Of a DNA stretch of 64,000 nucleotides, positions 16,698-25,032 are shown in pieces. The stretch spans positions 3,782,001 to 3,846,000 of the forward strand of contig NZ_JAPEOQ010000002.1 in NCBI RefSeq assembly GCF_026341035.1, given 5' to 3'. The DNA is from Streptomyces sp. NBC_01016. GTDB lineage: Bacteria > Actinomycetota > Actinomycetes > Streptomycetales > Streptomycetaceae. Each line of letters opens with the position of its first letter. Positions within the stretch are counted from its first letter, which is position 1. Both the position numbers and the translations under genes were made by a program. Under the pieces are notes generated by a model that did no database searches, was not told the origin of the DNA, and saw only the letters and a program-made list of their open reading frames with translations.

Positions 16698-17179
16698 CAC
16701 CTGACGTCCACCAACTCGCCCGGCCCCCACTCCTGTTGGCCCTGCGCGAGGAACCGCCACCCGAGTCGTTCGTACAGCGCGATCGCGGCGGAGTCGGTGG
16801 TGACGACGTCGAGCACGGCCAGGGAGCCGTGCCGACGGGCCTCGCGCGCGGCCCGGCCCAGGAGCGCCGCGCCCAGCCGGTGACCGCGCGCGGACGGCGC
16901 CACGAACAGCCGCCCCACCACGGCGACCGAAGTGCCCGCCGAGACGAGGGTGGGTGCCACGTCGCCCGAGGCGGGCCGGGCCAGCAGGACGTGCCCGACG
17001 ACGCGCTCGTCGTGGCATCCGACCCACGCGCCCACGACATCGCCGTCACTCAGCCAACCCGCGGGATCCCTCGGCCAGTTGGTCGGATAGCCGTCCGCGT
17101 GATGCACGGCGCGCATCGCTTCTACGCAGGCGTCCAGATCACTGCTCCGCCGCGCCCTGACGCACGTATCCCCACTCAC
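16673..17179 (-). CDS. GNAT family N-acetyltransferase
   Basis: About 168 residues of the GNAT acetyl-CoA-dependent acetyltransferase fold: N-terminal substrate helices (DLDACVEAMRAVHHADG), central strand VGRLFVAPSARGHRLGAALLGRA (the acetyl-CoA pyrophosphate loop, here as ARGHRLG), and TTDSAAIALYERLGWRF at the end. Substrate is unknown. The GTG at 17179 is my choice; an upstream ATG at 17275 would read through the 26-bp tandem repeats at 17174-17243 and give a repeated VGVSGETG tail at the N-terminus, which looks artificial. Confidence 0.85.
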   Translation of the reverse strand: MSGDTCVRARRSSDLDACVEAMRAVHHADGYPTNWPRDPAGWLSDGDVVGAWVGCHDERVVGHVLLARPASGDVAPTLVSAGTSVAVVGRLFVAPSARGHRLGAALLGRAAREARRHGSLAVLDVVTTDSAAIALYERLGWRFLAQGQQEWGPGELVDVRCYSAPSGD

Positions 17180-17243
17180 ACCCGTCTCGCCGCTCACACC
17201 CACACGCCCGTCTCGCCGCTCACACCCACACGCCCGTCTCGCC
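17174..17243. repeat. 26-bp tandem repeat, two perfect copies plus a partial
   Basis: Two identical 26-bp units (17192-17217 and 17218-17243; each starts GCTCACACCCACACGCCC) follow an 18-bp shortened copy (17174-17191). They lie at the 5' end of the GNAT gene and before the next gene. Confidence 0.85.
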
Positions 17244-17321
17244 ACCGGTCCCGTCGAGGGCATCGAACCACACATGCCGAATGCGCTTGTCCCGCGTCCC
17301 CGGCCCGAATAGCGTGCCGCC

Positions 17322-18020
17322 GTGGATCACTTCTCGCGTTCGGCGGACCTCTCCTCGCGTTCGACGGAACTCTTCTCGCGCTCATGGGCCGCGCTGCGCG
17401 CGGCGGTTGCCGACCTCCCCGAGCCGGCCTTCGAGCAACCCTCCGGCTGCACCGGCTGGCTGGTGCGGGACCTGGTGTGCCACCTGGTCATCGACGCGCA
17501 GGACGTGCTGATCACCCTCGCCACCCCCGCGTCGACGGAGCCGACCGTCGACGCCGTGACGTACTGGCACGTGGGCGACGAGCCGCCGACCGGTGAGGAC
17601 CCGCTCGACGCGCTGACCGTCCGCCTCGCCGCCGCCTATCAGGACCCGGCGCTGCTCACGTTCCACCTCGACGACGTCGGAGCGGCGGCGGGGCGTGCCG
17701 CCGGGCCCGCCGACCCGGCCGCCCGCGTGAGCACGCAGGAGCAGGTCCTCACGGTGGGCGACTACCTCACCGCGTACGTCCTGGAGTGGACGCTGCACCA
17801 CCTCGACCTGATCGCCCATCTCCCGGACGTGCCGGGGCCGCCGGCGGAGGGTCTGGCACGGGCGCGGGCGCTCCTGGAGGGGGTCGCCGGCACCGCGTTC
17901 CCCGCTTCGTGGCGCGACACGGACGTGCTGCTCGTCGGAACGGGGCGCCGACCTGCGACGGAGCGGGAGAAGGGGGAACTCGGCGCGTTGGCGGGGAAGT
18001 TGCCCCTTGTGATCGGCTGA
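17322..18020 (+). CDS. Maleylpyruvate isomerase-like (MDMPI/DinB fold) protein
   Basis: A 232-residue four-helix-bundle protein of the mycothiol-dependent maleylpyruvate isomerase N-domain family. Characteristic blocks are WAALRAAVADLPEPAFEQPSGCTGWLVRDLVCHLVIDAQDVL (helix 2 with metal-ligand His), and YLTAYVLEWTLHHLDLIAHL, which supplies the HxxxD-type metal-site residues. Members use mycothiol as cofactor or detoxify thiol adducts; most are unassigned. The GTG start at 17322 has no strong ribosome site. Monocistronic by position. Confidence 0.8.
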   Translation: MDHFSRSADLSSRSTELFSRSWAALRAAVADLPEPAFEQPSGCTGWLVRDLVCHLVIDAQDVLITLATPASTEPTVDAVTYWHVGDEPPTGEDPLDALTVRLAAAYQDPALLTFHLDDVGAAAGRAAGPADPAARVSTQEQVLTVGDYLTAYVLEWTLHHLDLIAHLPDVPGPPAEGLARARALLEGVAGTAFPASWRDTDVLLVGTGRRPATEREKGELGALAGKLPLVIG

Positions 18021-18097
18021 CCGGTCGGCGAGGTACGCCACCGGGTCCGAGTCTTGAACCCGCTGGGACCGTTCCTGCCCGGACCTTGTCGAAGTCC

Positions 18098-18126
18098 TTG
18101 ACGCCTCAGCCCCTCGGCGCTTAACT
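18098..18126 (+). promoter_or_regulatory. Candidate promoter of the sugar operon
   Basis: TTGACG (18098-18103) and TTAACT (18121-18126), 17 bp apart, lie 80 bp before the first gene and just upstream of the operator at 18151-18169. Confidence 0.45.
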
Positions 18127-18150
18127 CACGTCCTAAATTAAGTCCTGACA

Positions 18151-18169
18151 GCGTTCAGTTCCTGAACGC
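18151..18169. promoter_or_regulatory. Operator of the sugar ABC/beta-glucosidase operon
   Basis: GCGTTCAG-TTC-CTGAACGC, a perfect 8-bp inverted repeat with a 3-bp centre, lies 37 bp upstream of the binding-protein start and just past the predicted transcription start. It is unlike the CebR site known for Streptomyces cellobiose genes and unlike the palindrome at 1568, so another regulator is implied. Confidence 0.6.
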
Positions 18170-18205
18170 GTCGGACCACCCTCCGGACAAGGGACGCCTG
18201 GAGCC

Positions 18206-19522
18206 ATGAGCAGAATCCACGCCGCCTGTGCCTGTGCCGTCACTCTCTCGCTCGCCCTCGCGGCCACCGCCTGCGGCGGCGGTTCGCCGACCAGCGGTGG
18301 ATCCGACGACTCCCCGAAGACCCTCACGTACTGGGCCTCGAACCAGGGGGCCAGCATCGAGGTCGACAAGAAGGTCCTCCAGCCGGAACTCGACAAGTTC
18401 GAGAAGCAGTCCGGCATCAAGGTGAAGCTGGAGGTCGTTCCCTGGTCCAGCCTCCTCGACCGGATCCTCACCGCGACCACCTCGGGCCAGGGCCCGGACG
18501 TCCTCAACATCGGCAACACCTGGAGCGCCTCGCTGCAGGCGAGCGGCGCGCTGCTGCCCTGGGACGCCAAGAACTTCGACAAGATCGGCGGGAAGGACCG
18601 GTTCGTCGCCTCCGCGCTGGGATCGGCGGGCGTGCAGGGCAAGGACCCGGCAGCCGTGCCGCTTTACTCCATGGCGTACGCGCTGTACTACAACAAGCAG
18701 ATGTTCAAGGACGCGGGGATAGCGAAGCCCCCGGCGACCTGGGACGAGGTCGTGGCCGCCGGCAAGAAGATCTCCAAGGGCGGCAAGTGGGGCATCGGAG
18801 CCGAGGGTTCGAACCTGTCCAACAACATCCACCAGGTCTTCGTCCTCGCCAAGCAGCACGGCGCCGACTGGTTCACCGCGGACGGCAAGCCCGACTTCAC
18901 CTCGGCCGGCGCGGTCGCGGGCGTGAAGCAGTACGTCGACCTGATGGCCAAGGACAAGATCGTCGCGCCGGGCAACGCCGAGTACGCGCAGAACCAGTCC
19001 CTGAGCGACTTCTCCAAGGACAAGACGGCGATGGTGCTGTGGCAGACCGCCTCCGCGACCTTCAAGACGCAGGGCATGAAGGAGGACGAGTGGGGCGTGG
19101 TGCCCGCGCCCGTGCAGTCCGGCGCGCCGGGCCAGGGCCGCAGCACCAACTCCATGGTCGCCGGCATCAACATGGCCGTCTTCAAGGACACCAACAACCT
19201 TGACGGCTCCCGGAAGTTCGTGAAGTTCATGACCAGCGACCCCGAGCAGAAGATCCTCAACAATGCCTACGGGTCCATCCCGCCGGTCAAGTCCGCGCAG
19301 AACGACGCCGCGTTCAACGTCCCGGCCGTCGCGACGCTCAAGGAGACCATCTCCACGAGCGCGGCGCCGCTGCCCCAGGTCGCCGACGAGTCGCAGTTCG
19401 AGACCGCCGTCGGTACGGCCGTGAAGGAACTCTTCGCGGACGCCGCCGCGGGCCGGCCCGTCACCACCGCCACCGTCAAGGCCAAGCTCGCCAAGGCGCA
19501 GCAGCAGATGCCGACCAAGTGA
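18206..19522 (+). CDS. Sugar ABC transporter substrate-binding lipoprotein
   Basis: A 438-residue cluster B-type solute-binding protein. The signal peptide ends in lipobox AATAC with the lipid-accepting Cys at about residue 24, followed by a Gly/Ser tether. The mature protein has the usual blocks: TLTYWASNQG, LDKFEKQSGIKVKLEVVPWSSLLDRI, GPDVLNIGNTWSASL, MAYALYYNKQMFKDAGI and NSMVAGINMAVFKD. It delivers a sugar, likely a beta-glucoside such as cellobiose given the GH1 enzyme in the operon, to the permeases that follow. Gene order matches cebE-cebF-cebG-bglC of Streptomyces, but the operator differs, so it may be a paralogous system for another beta-glucoside. The ATPase is not encoded here and is presumably MsiK. 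Confidence 0.93.
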   Translation: MSRIHAACACAVTLSLALAATACGGGSPTSGGSDDSPKTLTYWASNQGASIEVDKKVLQPELDKFEKQSGIKVKLEVVPWSSLLDRILTATTSGQGPDVLNIGNTWSASLQASGALLPWDAKNFDKIGGKDRFVASALGSAGVQGKDPAAVPLYSMAYALYYNKQMFKDAGIAKPPATWDEVVAAGKKISKGGKWGIGAEGSNLSNNIHQVFVLAKQHGADWFTADGKPDFTSAGAVAGVKQYVDLMAKDKIVAPGNAEYAQNQSLSDFSKDKTAMVLWQTASATFKTQGMKEDEWGVVPAPVQSGAPGQGRSTNSMVAGINMAVFKDTNNLDGSRKFVKFMTSDPEQKILNNAYGSIPPVKSAQNDAAFNVPAVATLKETISTSAAPLPQVADESQFETAVGTAVKELFADAAAGRPVTTATVKAKLAKAQQQMPTK

Positions 19523-20541
19523 GCGGAACCCCGATGACGACCACACCCACCACGACGGTCGAACGGTCGGCCGAGCCGGCCGTCGGCCCCAAGTCCCCCA
19601 AGGCGGCGGGCGGTCGGGCCCGCCGCCCCGGACGGATCCGCCGGTTCGGCCTGCCCTACCTCCTGCTTCTGCCCGCCCTGGTGCTTGAACTCCTCGTCCA
19701 CCTGGTGCCCATGGCCATGGGCATCCTGATGAGCTTCAAGCAGCTCACCCGGCTCTTCCTGCGCGACTGGACCACGGCTCCCTGGAGCGGCCTCGACAAC
19801 TTCAAGGTCGCCGTCGACTTCGACGGCGCCATCGGCGAGGCGCTCCTCAAGTCCTTCGTCACCACCTGCCTGTTCACCGTGTCCTCGGTCGCCCTGTGCT
19901 GGGTGATCGGCACGGCGGCGGCGGTCTTCATGCAGGAGTCGTTCAAGGGGCGCGGCCTCCTGCGCGCCCTGTTCCTCGTCCCGTACGCGCTGCCCGTGTA
20001 CGCCGCCGTCATCACCTGGGTGTTCCTGTTCCAGCACGACAACGGCCTGGTGAACCACGTGCTGCACGACCAGCTCGGCATCACCGACAAGCCGTCGTTC
20101 TGGCTGATCGGCGACAACAGCTTCATCGCGCTGCTCACCGTCTCCGTGTGGAAGGGCTGGCCGTTCGCCTTCCTCATCGTGATGGCCGGGCTGCAGAACA
20201 TCTCGAAGGACCTGTACGAGGCCGCGGCCCTCGACGGCGCGGGCATGTGGCAGCAACTGCGCCGCATCACGCTGCCGTCGCTGCGCCCCGTCAACCAGGT
20301 CCTCGTCCTCGTCCTGTTCCTCTGGACGTTCAACGACTTCAACACGCCGTACGTGATGTTCGGCAAGGCGGCGCCCGAGGCCGCGGACCTGATCTCGGTC
20401 CACATCTATCAAGCGTCCTTCGTGACATGGGACTTCGGCACAGGGTCCGCGATGTCCGTCCTGTTGCTGCTGTTCCTGCTCGTCGTGACGGGCGTGTACC
20501 TGGTGCTCACGTCCAGGGGGAGGAAGACCGCCGATGTCTGA
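19519..20541 (+). CDS. Sugar ABC transporter permease, MalF type
   Basis: A 340-residue inner-membrane permease with six predicted helices. It carries the EAA loop YEAAALDGAGMWQQLRRITLPSLRP, which docks on the ATPase. GTG 19519 overlaps the stop of the binding-protein gene by four bases (GTGA); an internal ATG at 19534 is an alternative. About 35 Pro/Ala/Lys-rich residues precede the first helix (LPYLLLLPALVLELLVHLV). Pairs with the next gene. Confidence 0.93.
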   Translation: MSGTPMTTTPTTTVERSAEPAVGPKSPKAAGGRARRPGRIRRFGLPYLLLLPALVLELLVHLVPMAMGILMSFKQLTRLFLRDWTTAPWSGLDNFKVAVDFDGAIGEALLKSFVTTCLFTVSSVALCWVIGTAAAVFMQESFKGRGLLRALFLVPYALPVYAAVITWVFLFQHDNGLVNHVLHDQLGITDKPSFWLIGDNSFIALLTVSVWKGWPFAFLIVMAGLQNISKDLYEAAALDGAGMWQQLRRITLPSLRPVNQVLVLVLFLWTFNDFNTPYVMFGKAAPEAADLISVHIYQASFVTWDFGTGSAMSVLLLLFLLVVTGVYLVLTSRGRKTADV

Positions 20542-21415
20542 CACACAGCTGGCGCGGGCGCGGTTCAGGTCGCCGTCGGCGCCGCCGCGCTCCTTCCTCT
20601 GGTCCCGCCGGATCTTCCTCACCCTGCTCGCCGGCTTCGTCCTGCTGCCCGTCTACGTGATGGTGTCCAGCTCGCTCAAGCCGCTCCAGGACGTCCAGGG
20701 CGCGTTCCGCTGGATCCCCAGCAGCCTGACGATCCGCCCCTACATCGACATCTGGTCGACGGTCCCGCTGGCCCGCTACTTCATGAACTCGCTGGTCGTG
20801 GCGGGTGTGGCGACCGTGTGCTCGGTGGTCGTCGCGGTCTTCGCCGCGTACGCCGTCAGCCGCTACCGCTTCCGTGGCAAGCGCGTCTTCACGGTGACGG
20901 TGCTGTCGACGCAGATGTTGCCCGGCATCCTCTTCCTGCTGCCGTTGTTCCTGATCTACGTCAATATCGGCAACGCCACCGGCATCGCCCTGTTCGGCTC
21001 GCGCGGCGGGCTGATCCTCACGTACATGACGTTCACGCTGCCGTTCTCGATCTGGATGCTCATCGGGTACTTCGAGTCGGTGCCGCGCGATCTCGACGAG
21101 GCGGCCCTCGTCGACGGATGCGGGCCGATCGGGGCCCTCTTCCGGATCATCGTTCCGGCGGCGATCCCCGGCATCGTGGCCGTCGCCGTCTACGCGTTCA
21201 TGACCGCGTGGGGCGAGGTGCTCTTCGCCTCCGTCATGACCAACGACACCACCCGCACGCTCTCCGTCGGCCTCGGCGCCTACGCCAACCTCAACGACGT
21301 GTACTGGAACCAGATCATGGCCGCCTCGCTCGTCGTGAGCGTGCCCGTCGTGGCCGGCTTCCTGCTGCTCCAGCGCTACCTCGTGACCGGCCTGACCGCC
21401 GGAGCCGTCAAGTGA
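20534..21415 (+). CDS. Sugar ABC transporter permease, MalG type
   Basis: A 293-residue permease, partner of the preceding gene, which it overlaps by eight bases. Six helices are expected; the EAA loop reads LDEAALVDGCGPIGALFRIIVPAAIPG. The start codon is ATG 20534 inside the end of the upstream gene. Together the two form the channel, energised by a shared ATPase encoded elsewhere. Confidence 0.93.
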   Translation: MSDTQLARARFRSPSAPPRSFLWSRRIFLTLLAGFVLLPVYVMVSSSLKPLQDVQGAFRWIPSSLTIRPYIDIWSTVPLARYFMNSLVVAGVATVCSVVVAVFAAYAVSRYRFRGKRVFTVTVLSTQMLPGILFLLPLFLIYVNIGNATGIALFGSRGGLILTYMTFTLPFSIWMLIGYFESVPRDLDEAALVDGCGPIGALFRIIVPAAIPGIVAVAVYAFMTAWGEVLFASVMTNDTTRTLSVGLGAYANLNDVYWNQIMAASLVVSVPVVAGFLLLQRYLVTGLTAGAVK

Positions 21416-21453
21416 CCGCTCCCGGTCAAGTGACCATGACTGAAGGGAACTTC

Positions 21454-22827
21454 GTGTCCAACCCCCACTCCGCTCTCGATGTCTCCGCCTTCCCGCACGA
21501 CTTTCTGTGGGGCACGGCCACATCGGCGTACCAGATCGAAGGAGCCGTCGCCGAGGACGGCCGCGCGCCTTCCATCTGGGACACCTTCGCGCACACCCCG
21601 GGGAAGATCGACGGCGGCGACGACGGTGACATCGCCTGCGACCACTACCACCGGTGGCGCGAGGACATCGGTCTGATGCGGCAACTGGGCACCAACGCCT
21701 ACCGGTTGTCCGTCGCCTGGCCGCGCGTCGTCCCCGGCGGCGACGGGCCGGTGAACCCCAAGGGCCTCGCCTTCTACGACGAGTTGATCGACGCGCTGCT
21801 CGCCGAGGGCATCACCCCGTCGGTCACGCTCTACCACTGGGACCTGCCGCAGGAGCTCCAGGACCGCGGCGGCTGGCCGGTTCGGGAGACCGCCGAGCAC
21901 TTCGCCGCGTACGCCGCCGTGGTCGCGGAGCGCCTCGGGGACCGGGTGAAGCACTGGACGCCGCTGAACGAACCGCTGTGCTCGGCGTGGATCGGCCACC
22001 TGGAAGGCCGGATGGCGCCAGGGCTCACCGACCTGACCGCCGCCGTCCGCGCCTCCTACCACCTGCTTCTCGGCCACGGCCTCGCCACACAGGCGATCCG
22101 CGCCGCAGTGCCGGACGCCGAGGTCGGCATCGTCAACAACCTCGCCCACGTCGAACCCGCCACCGACCGCCCCGAGGACCTCGCCGCCGCCCACCGCATG
22201 GACGGCCACGCCAACCGCTGGTGGCTCGACCCGGTGCACGGCCGCGGCTTCCCGGCGGACATGCTGGAGGTGTACGGAGTCCAACTCCCGGAGAAGGCGG
22301 GGGACATGGCCGCCATCGCCTCGCCCCTCGACTGGCTCGGCCTGAACTACTACTTCTCCTCGGCCATCGCCGACGACCCGTCGGGACCCGCGCCGCACGC
22401 CGACGCCGTGGCCCGCCCCGGCCTCCCGCGCACCGGCATGGACTGGGAGATCGACGCCCACGGCATCGAGGCCCTGCTGCTCCGCCTCACCCACGACTAC
22501 GGCGCCCGCAAGCTGTACGTCACCGAGAACGGCTCCGCGTACCCCGACGTCGTACGTCCCGACGGCACCGTCGACGACCCCGAGCGCGAGGCGTACCTGG
22601 TGCGGCACCTCGCGGCCTGCGCCCGCGCGATCGACCAAGGCGTCCCGCTGGCCGGATACTTCGCCTGGTCACTGCTCGACAACTTCGAGTGGGCGTACGG
22701 CTACGACAAGAGGTTCGGCCTCGTCCACGTCGACTACGCGACGCAGAAACGCACCATCAAGGGCAGCGGTCACCGGTACGCGGACCTCGTGCGCCGCCAC
22801 GGCGCGCTGGCGCGGCGGGCCGCCTGA
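21454..22827 (+). CDS. GH1 beta-glucosidase
   Basis: A 457-residue family 1 glycoside hydrolase, cytosolic because no signal peptide is present. Acid/base motif WTPLNEP and nucleophile motif YVTENGSA are intact; the N-terminal PHDFLWGTATSAYQIEGA signature and LPQELQDRGGW are also present. It hydrolyses the imported beta-glucoside to glucose. The GTG at 21454 is preferred since GAAGGGA lies 5 bp before it; an ATG at 21436 would give six more residues but has no ribosome site. Follows the MalG gene by 38 bp and is surely in the operon. Confidence 0.95.
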   Translation: MSNPHSALDVSAFPHDFLWGTATSAYQIEGAVAEDGRAPSIWDTFAHTPGKIDGGDDGDIACDHYHRWREDIGLMRQLGTNAYRLSVAWPRVVPGGDGPVNPKGLAFYDELIDALLAEGITPSVTLYHWDLPQELQDRGGWPVRETAEHFAAYAAVVAERLGDRVKHWTPLNEPLCSAWIGHLEGRMAPGLTDLTAAVRASYHLLLGHGLATQAIRAAVPDAEVGIVNNLAHVEPATDRPEDLAAAHRMDGHANRWWLDPVHGRGFPADMLEVYGVQLPEKAGDMAAIASPLDWLGLNYYFSSAIADDPSGPAPHADAVARPGLPRTGMDWEIDAHGIEALLLRLTHDYGARKLYVTENGSAYPDVVRPDGTVDDPEREAYLVRHLAACARAIDQGVPLAGYFAWSLLDNFEWAYGYDKRFGLVHVDYATQKRTIKGSGHRYADLVRRHGALARRAA

Positions 22828-22837
22828 GGCGACCGGT

Positions 22838-23749
22838 TCAGCGGGGCCGACCGGAAGCGGCCTCGCTGAGCCGGTCCAGCACATACGCGACATCGGGGTG
22901 CCCGGCCGTGCCCGCCCGGTACACGGCCCGCACGGTGCGCCGCACGGGGGAGTGCAGCGGGTGCAGGGACACCCCGTCCAGGTCGGCGGGCAGGGCGAGT
23001 TGGGGCACGAGGGCCACGCCCGCGTCCCGAGCCACCAGGGCCGTCAGTACTCCGAAGTCGCTCGCCCGCGCCACCGCGCGCGGCACGAAACCGGCGGCCC
23101 CGCAGGCCCGTTGGGTCATCTCGTGGCAGGCGGTGTCGGCGCCGGGCACCAGCCACGCCTCCTGCGCGAACGCGGCGAGGTCCGCCTTGTCGCCCGGCGC
23201 GAGACCGTGCCGGGCCGCCGTATCGGGATGCAGCGCCAACTCCACCGGTTCGTCGAAGAGATGACGCTGCTCGCAGCCCGGCGGCAGCGGCCGGGGCAGC
23301 AGGCTGTACGCGTGCGTGACCGCGACGTCGACCGTCCGCTGCCGCAGCGCCTCGTCGGCGGAGTCCGGCTCGTGCTCGACGAGGTGCAGCCGCGGCGCGT
23401 CCGCACCGGGCTCCGGCCACACCAGAGGGAGCAGCACTCGCGCCGCCGACGGGAACGCGGCGACGCGCACCGCGCCCGGCCGCCCCTGCCGCAGCGCCGC
23501 CACATCGGCCTGGGCCGCGGCCAGATCGGCGAGCACCACCTGGGCGTGCTCCACGAGGAGCCGCCCCGCGCCGGTGAGCCGCAGCGCCCGGCCGTGCTTC
23601 TCCAGGAGCGTCAGCCCCGTCTCCTTCTCCAGCGCCGCCAGCTGCTGCGAGACTGCGGGCCCCGTCAGATGCAGGGCCTCCGCGGTCGCCGCCACCGTGC
23701 CGTGCGTGGCGAACTCCGCCAGCAGCCGCAGCCGCCGCACCTCCAACAC
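22838..23749 (-). CDS. LysR family transcriptional regulator
   Basis: A 303-residue LysR protein. HTH at about 3-60 (RRLRLLAEFATHGTVAATAEALHLTGPAVSQQLAALEKETGLTLLEKHGR), then the two-lobed effector domain. GTG 23749 is used; a TTG one codon earlier is also in frame. GAAGGTGAG lies 8-15 bp upstream. Divergent from the EamA transporter with an 82-bp gap holding a large dyad (23768-23804), the usual arrangement of a LysR activator and the export gene it controls. Convergent with the GH1 gene (10 bp apart) but unlikely to control the sugar operon. Confidence 0.92.
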   Translation of the reverse strand: MLEVRRLRLLAEFATHGTVAATAEALHLTGPAVSQQLAALEKETGLTLLEKHGRALRLTGAGRLLVEHAQVVLADLAAAQADVAALRQGRPGAVRVAAFPSAARVLLPLVWPEPGADAPRLHLVEHEPDSADEALRQRTVDVAVTHAYSLLPRPLPPGCEQRHLFDEPVELALHPDTAARHGLAPGDKADLAAFAQEAWLVPGADTACHEMTQRACGAAGFVPRAVARASDFGVLTALVARDAGVALVPQLALPADLDGVSLHPLHSPVRRTVRAVYRAGTAGHPDVAYVLDRLSEAASGRPR

Positions 23750-23767
23750 CAAAGCTCACCTTCTCGA

Positions 23768-23804
23768 TAGAGGAAGAAAGAGTAACTGGACCTTTCTTAT
23801 TCTA
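23768..23804. promoter_or_regulatory. 37-bp interrupted dyad between LysR and EamA genes
   Basis: TAGA-N2-AAGAAAG-N11-CTTTCTT-N2-TCTA is symmetric throughout its paired parts. The size and the 11-base centre suit a LysR tetramer site. It is conspicuously AT-rich against the surrounding sequence. Confidence 0.6.
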
Positions 23805-23831
23805 CGGAGCAGGGTCGGGAGGGTGAAGTCC

Positions 23832-24803
23832 GTGACGTTCGACAAGACCTCCCTCGCCCTCGCGGCCACCGTGCTGCTGTGGGCCTCCGCGTTCCCGGCC
23901 ATCCGCGTCGCCCTCGACGGGTACGGGCCCGCCGCGCTCTCCTTCGTGCGGCTCGCCTCCGCGTCGCTCGCGCTGCTCGCCGTGGCGCCGTTCCTGGGCG
24001 TGCGCAGGCCGCGCCGGGCCGATCTGCCGCGCATCCTCGTGGTCGGGGCCTGCGGCATGAGCGCGTACCAACTCCTGCTGAACTGGGGCGAGACGAGGGT
24101 GCCGGCCGGAACCGCGAGCCTGATCGTCGCGTCGGTGCCCGCCATCAGCGCGCTGCTCGCCGTCGCGTTCCTCGGGGAGCGGCCGTCCTGGCGCACGATC
24201 GCGGGATCCGGCACGGCACTCGCCGGCTGCGCGCTGATCGCCCTTGCGGGCGGGGAGGCCGGCTATACGACCGCCGCCTGGGCCGTCATGGGCGCGGCCG
24301 TCGTACAGGCTGTCTACCACTTCGCCATCAAGCCGCTGCTGCGGCACTGCACCGGTCTCGAGGTCGCCTGCTATGCCATGTGGGCGGGTACGGCGCTGCT
24401 GCTCCCGTTGGCGCCGGGTGCGCTCGGTGAGTTGGTGCGGGCCCCGGCCGATGCCACTCTTGCCGCGCTGTATCTGGGGCTGCTGCCGTCCGCCGCCGGG
24501 TTCGTGGTGTGGGGCTACGCGGTGGCCCGGCTGACCGTGACGGCTGCGACCGCCGCGCTGTACCTGGTGCCGTGCGTGGCCCTCGTGGTCGCGTACCTGT
24601 GGCTGGGGGAGGCGCCGACGTCGGTGGAGGCGGTCGGCGGGGTCGTGACGCTCGCGGGCGTCGTGCTGCTGGGGCGCGCCGGACCCAAGGGGCGCGCCGC
24701 ACGGAAGAGGCGCGGCGCGCCGGGGGAGCCGCAGCAGTGTGTCGAGCCCGAGGGGCCCGTCACGCCAGCGACAGGAACAGCTTCTCCAGCTCCTCCTCGC
24801 TGA
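23832..24803 (+). CDS. EamA (DMT) family transporter
   Basis: A 323-residue membrane protein with ten predicted helices in two EamA repeats (first about 5-135, second about 150-285). Landmarks are LLWASAFPAIRVALDGYGPAALSFVRL at the start of repeat 1 and VPAISALLAVAFLGERPSW at its end; repeat 2 ends VAYLWLGEAPTSVEAVGGVVTLAGVVLLGRA. It exports metabolites or amino acids. GTG 23832 follows GGGAGG at 9 bp; GTG 23823 is in frame too. The last 40 residues are a basic, Gly/Pro-rich tail that overlaps the convergent CstR gene by 44 bp. Confidence 0.9.
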   Translation: MTFDKTSLALAATVLLWASAFPAIRVALDGYGPAALSFVRLASASLALLAVAPFLGVRRPRRADLPRILVVGACGMSAYQLLLNWGETRVPAGTASLIVASVPAISALLAVAFLGERPSWRTIAGSGTALAGCALIALAGGEAGYTTAAWAVMGAAVVQAVYHFAIKPLLRHCTGLEVACYAMWAGTALLLPLAPGALGELVRAPADATLAALYLGLLPSAAGFVVWGYAVARLTVTAATAALYLVPCVALVVAYLWLGEAPTSVEAVGGVVTLAGVVLLGRAGPKGRAARKRRGAPGEPQQCVEPEGPVTPATGTASPAPPR

Positions 24804-25032
24804 GCGGCGGCTGCTCGCCGTCCGCCGCGTTCATGCAGTCCCGCATGCCGGAGGCGATGATTTTGAAGCCGGCGCGGTCCAACGCGCGGGAAACAGCGGC
24901 CAGTTGGGTGACCACGTCCTTGCAGTCGCGGCCCGCCTCGATCATCGCGATGACGCCGGCCAGCTGCCCCTGGGCGCGGCGCAGTCGCTTCAGGACGGCG
25001 TCCATCGCCTCCGGATTGCCTGTGCCGCTCAC
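24760..25032 (-). CDS. CsoR/RcnR-family regulator, CstR (persulfide sensor) type
   Basis: A 90-residue all-helical repressor: DAVLKRLRRAQGQLAGVIAMIEAGRDCKDVVTQLAAVSRAL is the family signature. Cys37 and Cys66 occupy the two conserved thiol positions, but the His that completes the copper site of CsoR (four residues before the second Cys) is Gly62 here. A Cys-Cys pair without that His is the mark of CstR, which forms di- to tetrasulfide links on reactive sulfur. GTG 25032 overlaps the stop of the rhodanese gene (GTGA), so translation is coupled. Its operator is likely 25618-25633. Confidence 0.85.
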   Translation of the reverse strand: MSGTGNPEAMDAVLKRLRRAQGQLAGVIAMIEAGRDCKDVVTQLAAVSRALDRAGFKIIASGMRDCMNAADGEQPPLSEEELEKLFLSLA

